Made by a program: the position numbers and the translations under genes. Positions 5,194 through 7,625 of a stretch of 7,625 bases of DNA are shown one piece after another (the stretch's first letter is position 1; each line of letters opens with the position of its first letter). Under the pieces are notes generated by a model that worked only from the letters and a program-made list of their open reading frames with translations, had not been told where the DNA came from and ran no database searches. The stretch comes from Verrucomicrobiota bacterium (lineage in GTDB: Bacteria > Verrucomicrobiota > Verrucomicrobiia > Opitutales > Opitutaceae), in NCBI GenBank assembly GCA_023447015.1, contig JAEXPG010000466.1, forward strand, positions 1 to 7,625, written 5' to 3'.

Positions 5194-7173
5194 TCAGGAG
5201 TTCATCCCCAACAGGCCCAGTGCGGTCGCGGTCATGGCGATCAAGGCCTTGATCAGCGACTCGCCGGCGATGAGACCCGACGCCACCGGCACCGCATACG
5301 GTTCGCCGGTCTTCGGATGCCATTTCGTCCACAGCCACGCCACCACCGCGCCGATCGCGAAGGACTGGCAGTTGGAGAAGCTCATGACCCAGGAAAGGCC
5401 CAGGCCCATGCACGACGGCAGCCACGGCCGCAGCTTCGGCCAGATCGTTTCGGCCAGCGGCACCGCGATGCCAAGCAGCGCGCCGAGGACGATCGCCAGC
5501 TTCGCGCTGTACGGCAGCTGGCTCAGGCCACCGCCGGCGAGGAGCTCGGCCACCGCCCGCCACATGTTGGTCGACGGCGGATTGAACGCCTCCAGCGCCG
5601 CCTTGTCCGGAACCATCAGATACCAGGCCGGGACGATCGCCACGACGCCGAACAGGATCCCGATGAGCTGCGCGATGAACTGGCGCCGCGGATTGGCGCC
5701 GAGCAGGTAGCCGCTCTTCAGGTCGGTGAGCAGGTCGGCGCTCGACGAGCTCGCGTTGGCGGCGGTGCTCGCGGCCATGAGGTTGTGCTGCAGGCTCACG
5801 TGCACGCTCGTCGCCGCCGGCGGCGAGATCACCGCATAGAGCAGCTGCATGACCTTGCCCATCGCCCCGATCGGCGTGGTGTCGGTCTCGCCCGTGGCGC
5901 GGCACGCCACCAGGCTGAGCACAAACGACATGCCCACCGCCACCAGTCCGAGCCAGACTCTGATGTGGAAGGCCACCGCGTTGACGACAAGAATGCCGAT
6001 CGTCGCCGGCACCAGTCCGACCACGAGCCAGGACAGCGGCACCTCGACGGGTTCCATCTTGGCCTCGAGCGCTTCGTCGACCGTCGCCACTTTCACACCG
6101 GCCTTCTTGCCGATTCCGCGGAACGACCGGGCGACCGTTCGCCATTGCAGAGCGAACGCCGCCAGGCTGCCGAAGACCATCACCGCCGTGCCGCCCCACA
6201 GCGCCCAGCGCGGCAGGTGGTAGATGGTCCCGCCCCCGACGATCGGGATCGAAATCTTGTAGGCCTCAACCGAAGCATTGGCGGCATCGAGCGCGATCAA
6301 CTGCGGTCCGACGACGAAGTACAGAAGCGCCGAACCGGCGAGCATCGAGAGCGACACACGCAGCCCGGTGATCATCCCGGCGCCGATGAGCAGCACGCTC
6401 GGCTCGAACCCGAAGCCGAGCAACTGCCGGCCGTTGAGCATCGCATAGCCCGCCGCCGGCGCCTGCTCGGGAAGATGGAGCCAGGGGACCCGCGCGAAGA
6501 GCCGGTCGAGCAGCTTGAGCGTGCCCTCCCCCGTGTTGCACACGCCGATCACCACGCCGCCGACCAGCGACCACACCAGCACATGGGCCTGGCGGACCGC
6601 CGCACTCCCGCGACTGTAGAGACTCTTGAGCGTCACCGCGGCAGCGGTACCGCTGGGAAACGGCAGCCGCTCGCGGTTGATCATCTGCCGCTTCATCGGC
6701 ACGGCGAGAAACACCCCGAGCGCTCCCGTGAACAAGGTGAACAGGCCCACGATCCACCACGGCTGGTGGGAGCCCTCGAGCATCAGCAGCGCGCCGAAGG
6801 CCGTGCCGATCGTGCTCCCGGTCGAGTAGCCCGCGGCCGAGGCGGTGGACTGCATGCAGTTGTTCTCCAGGATCGAGAGCTGGCTGAAACGACCGCCGAG
6901 CAGCAGGCGCACGCCGTTCCAGAGCACGAACGACAGCACGCACGCGGTGATCGCCACACCGAACGACCAGCCGATCTTCAGCGTCGTGTAGAGGTTGGCC
7001 GAAGCCATCAGCATCCCGAGCACACCGCCGGTGAGCACGGCCCGCCAGGTGAGCTGCGGCACCGTGTCGCCTTGATACACGTGCGCGTACCACTCGGCCT
7101 CGGTCAGATCGGGCTTGGGGAGACCCTCGTTGGCGTTGGGGGCGGCGGGACGGGATTCGGCGGGGGCGCTCAT
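5194..7173 (-). CDS. OPT superfamily (oligopeptide/metal-chelate) transporter
   Basis: Polytopic inner-membrane protein of 659 aa, probably a proton-coupled importer of small peptides or metal-chelate complexes; the substrate cannot be read from sequence. After an Ala/Pro-rich soluble N-terminus (1-25) comes the family opening EWYAHVYQGDTVPQLTWRA (27-45). Many hydrophobic helices follow (first near 46-62, last near 630-655), with a soluble loop at about 345-378. OPT motifs include LENNCMQSTASAAGYSTGS (102-120), LPFPSGTAAAVTLKSLY (170-186), the GETDTTPIGAMGKVMQLLYA block (428-447), SSSSADLLTDLKSGYLLGANP (475-495) and SGLIAGESLIKALIAM (632-647). It most resembles the bacterial OPT branch related to plant YSL proteins. 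ATG 7173 is the natural start; no Shine-Dalgarno precedes it, only CACCCGCCCGC. It converges on malQ and diverges from the small gene at 7269. No periplasmic binding protein or peptidase gene is adjacent. Family is firm, substrate unknown. Confidence 0.94.
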   Translation of the reverse strand: MSAPAESRPAAPNANEGLPKPDLTEAEWYAHVYQGDTVPQLTWRAVLTGGVLGMLMASANLYTTLKIGWSFGVAITACVLSFVLWNGVRLLLGGRFSQLSILENNCMQSTASAAGYSTGSTIGTAFGALLMLEGSHQPWWIVGLFTLFTGALGVFLAVPMKRQMINRERLPFPSGTAAAVTLKSLYSRGSAAVRQAHVLVWSLVGGVVIGVCNTGEGTLKLLDRLFARVPWLHLPEQAPAAGYAMLNGRQLLGFGFEPSVLLIGAGMITGLRVSLSMLAGSALLYFVVGPQLIALDAANASVEAYKISIPIVGGGTIYHLPRWALWGGTAVMVFGSLAAFALQWRTVARSFRGIGKKAGVKVATVDEALEAKMEPVEVPLSWLVVGLVPATIGILVVNAVAFHIRVWLGLVAVGMSFVLSLVACRATGETDTTPIGAMGKVMQLLYAVISPPAATSVHVSLQHNLMAASTAANASSSSADLLTDLKSGYLLGANPRRQFIAQLIGILFGVVAIVPAWYLMVPDKAALEAFNPPSTNMWRAVAELLAGGGLSQLPYSAKLAIVLGALLGIAVPLAETIWPKLRPWLPSCMGLGLSWVMSFSNCQSFAIGAVVAWLWTKWHPKTGEPYAVPVASGLIAGESLIKALIAMTATALGLLGMNS

Positions 7174-7268
7174 GCGGGCGGGTGCAAAAAAGCGTCCAAA
7201 CCCGCGCTTGTCGATGCTCGGGCGGCTTGGGAGTTGCGCCCCCTTTCCCGGCCGGCAGACTCCCGCGC
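7174..7268. promoter_or_regulatory. Divergent intergenic region upstream of the OPT transporter
   Basis: This 95-bp spacer separates the divergent starts of the transporter (minus) and the small gene at 7269 (plus), so promoters for both are expected here. A short A-tract (AAAAAA, about 7186-7191) lies near the transporter start. I see no clear -35/-10 pair and no convincing operator palindrome. Confidence 0.4.
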
Positions 7269-7625
7269 ATGTCGCCGGACCGACTCGCTGAACTGCGCCG
7301 CCAGCGCTCAGTCATATCCGAACACCTTGCATGGCTCGATCGCGAGATCGCCGCCGCCTCGTCGACGACGCCTGCGCCGGCGACACCGCGCAAGCTCGCG
7401 GTGGCGAAACCACTGGCCCAGAGCTCCGTGCCGACTCCGGCTCCGCAGGCCCCTGTGCCGCTCGATCCGGCGGCCATCATGGAGGCGGCCTCGGCGCCCC
7501 CCGCCACTTCCGCGGCCGACGCCGACGTGCTGCCGGATGAGCACGCACACTTGCTGCCGCAGGCGCAACCCGCCGACATCAAGAACGACGTCCGCCGCGG
7601 CTGCTTCCTCTATCTCGCCATCGCC
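7269..7625 (+). CDS. Hypothetical protein, charged helix plus Ala/Pro linker and probable membrane segment (3' end outside window)
   Basis: The frame is open from ATG 7269 to the right edge, 119 residues, with no stop seen. The N-terminus (1-30, MSPDRLAELRRQRSVISEHL and on to DREIAAAS) is a charged, amphipathic, probably coiled-coil helix. Residues about 31-100 are rich in Ala, Pro, Ser and Thr and look disordered. The last residues, DVRRGCFLYLAIA, have positive charges followed by hydrophobic residues and look like the start of a membrane helix cut by the window edge. The Ala/Pro middle alone would be weak evidence in GC-rich DNA. The helical start and the charge-then-hydrophobic ending, together with the 95-bp divergent spacing, make a real gene likely. 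I do not recognise the family. It could be a small anchored protein with the helix in the cytoplasm. Confidence 0.68.
   Translation, partial: MSPDRLAELRRQRSVISEHLAWLDREIAAASSTTPAPATPRKLAVAKPLAQSSVPTPAPQAPVPLDPAAIMEAASAPPATSAADADVLPDEHAHLLPQAQPADIKNDVRRGCFLYLAIA

Noticed and set aside
5809..5825. Palindromic GC-rich stretch (GCCGCCGGCGGC) inside the OPT gene
   Set aside because: It encodes part of a conserved OPT segment (SPPAATS); the symmetry is explained by Pro/Ala codons in GC-rich DNA.

Overview
The window is GC-rich, gene-dense bacterial DNA. The tandem pair of an RNase HII gene and an RNase HIII gene, a bacterial OPT-family transporter, a soluble PAS histidine kinase and a heptanucleotide repeat between genes together suggest a Verrucomicrobiota genome, perhaps near Opitutus. 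That placement is inference from gene content and style; there is no rRNA or other direct marker here. The window looks like ordinary chromosome: I see no transposase, integrase, CRISPR array, tRNA or phage gene.

Layout, left to right. (1) A minus-strand block transcribed towards position 1: RNase HIII (3125-2115), RNase HII (1987-1193) and a cytosolic PAS/histidine kinase (1092 to beyond position 1). The 127-bp gap between the two RNase H genes holds a period-7 repeat (1998-2084) that ends 10 nt before the RNase HII start codon. (2) A 167-bp divergent region (3126-3292), then 4-alpha-glucanotransferase malQ on the plus strand (3293-4852), closed by a clear intrinsic terminator (4887-4909). 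(3) A 341-bp convergent gap (4853-5193) with the terminator, a short 9-mer tandem repeat with a distant inverted copy, and a T-less hairpin after the transporter. (4) A minus-strand OPT-family transporter of 659 aa (7173-5194). (5) A 95-bp divergent gap, then the 5' part of a small plus-strand protein (7269 to beyond 7625) with a charged helical N-terminus, an Ala/Pro-rich linker and the apparent start of a membrane segment.

How the genes fit together: the two RNases H both remove RNA from DNA (misincorporated ribonucleotides, primers, R-loops) and probably share the work. The kinase downstream is a signalling protein whose response regulator is not in view. MalQ belongs to glycogen/maltodextrin metabolism and OPT to uptake of peptides or metal chelates; neither has an obvious link to the RNases. 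Points most worth a second look are a bacterial beta-clamp-type motif (QLGLF) in the C-terminal tail of RNase HII, the heptamer array in the RNase HII leader, and the lack of Shine-Dalgarno sequences at nearly every start. I did not find evidence for a wholly new multi-gene system.
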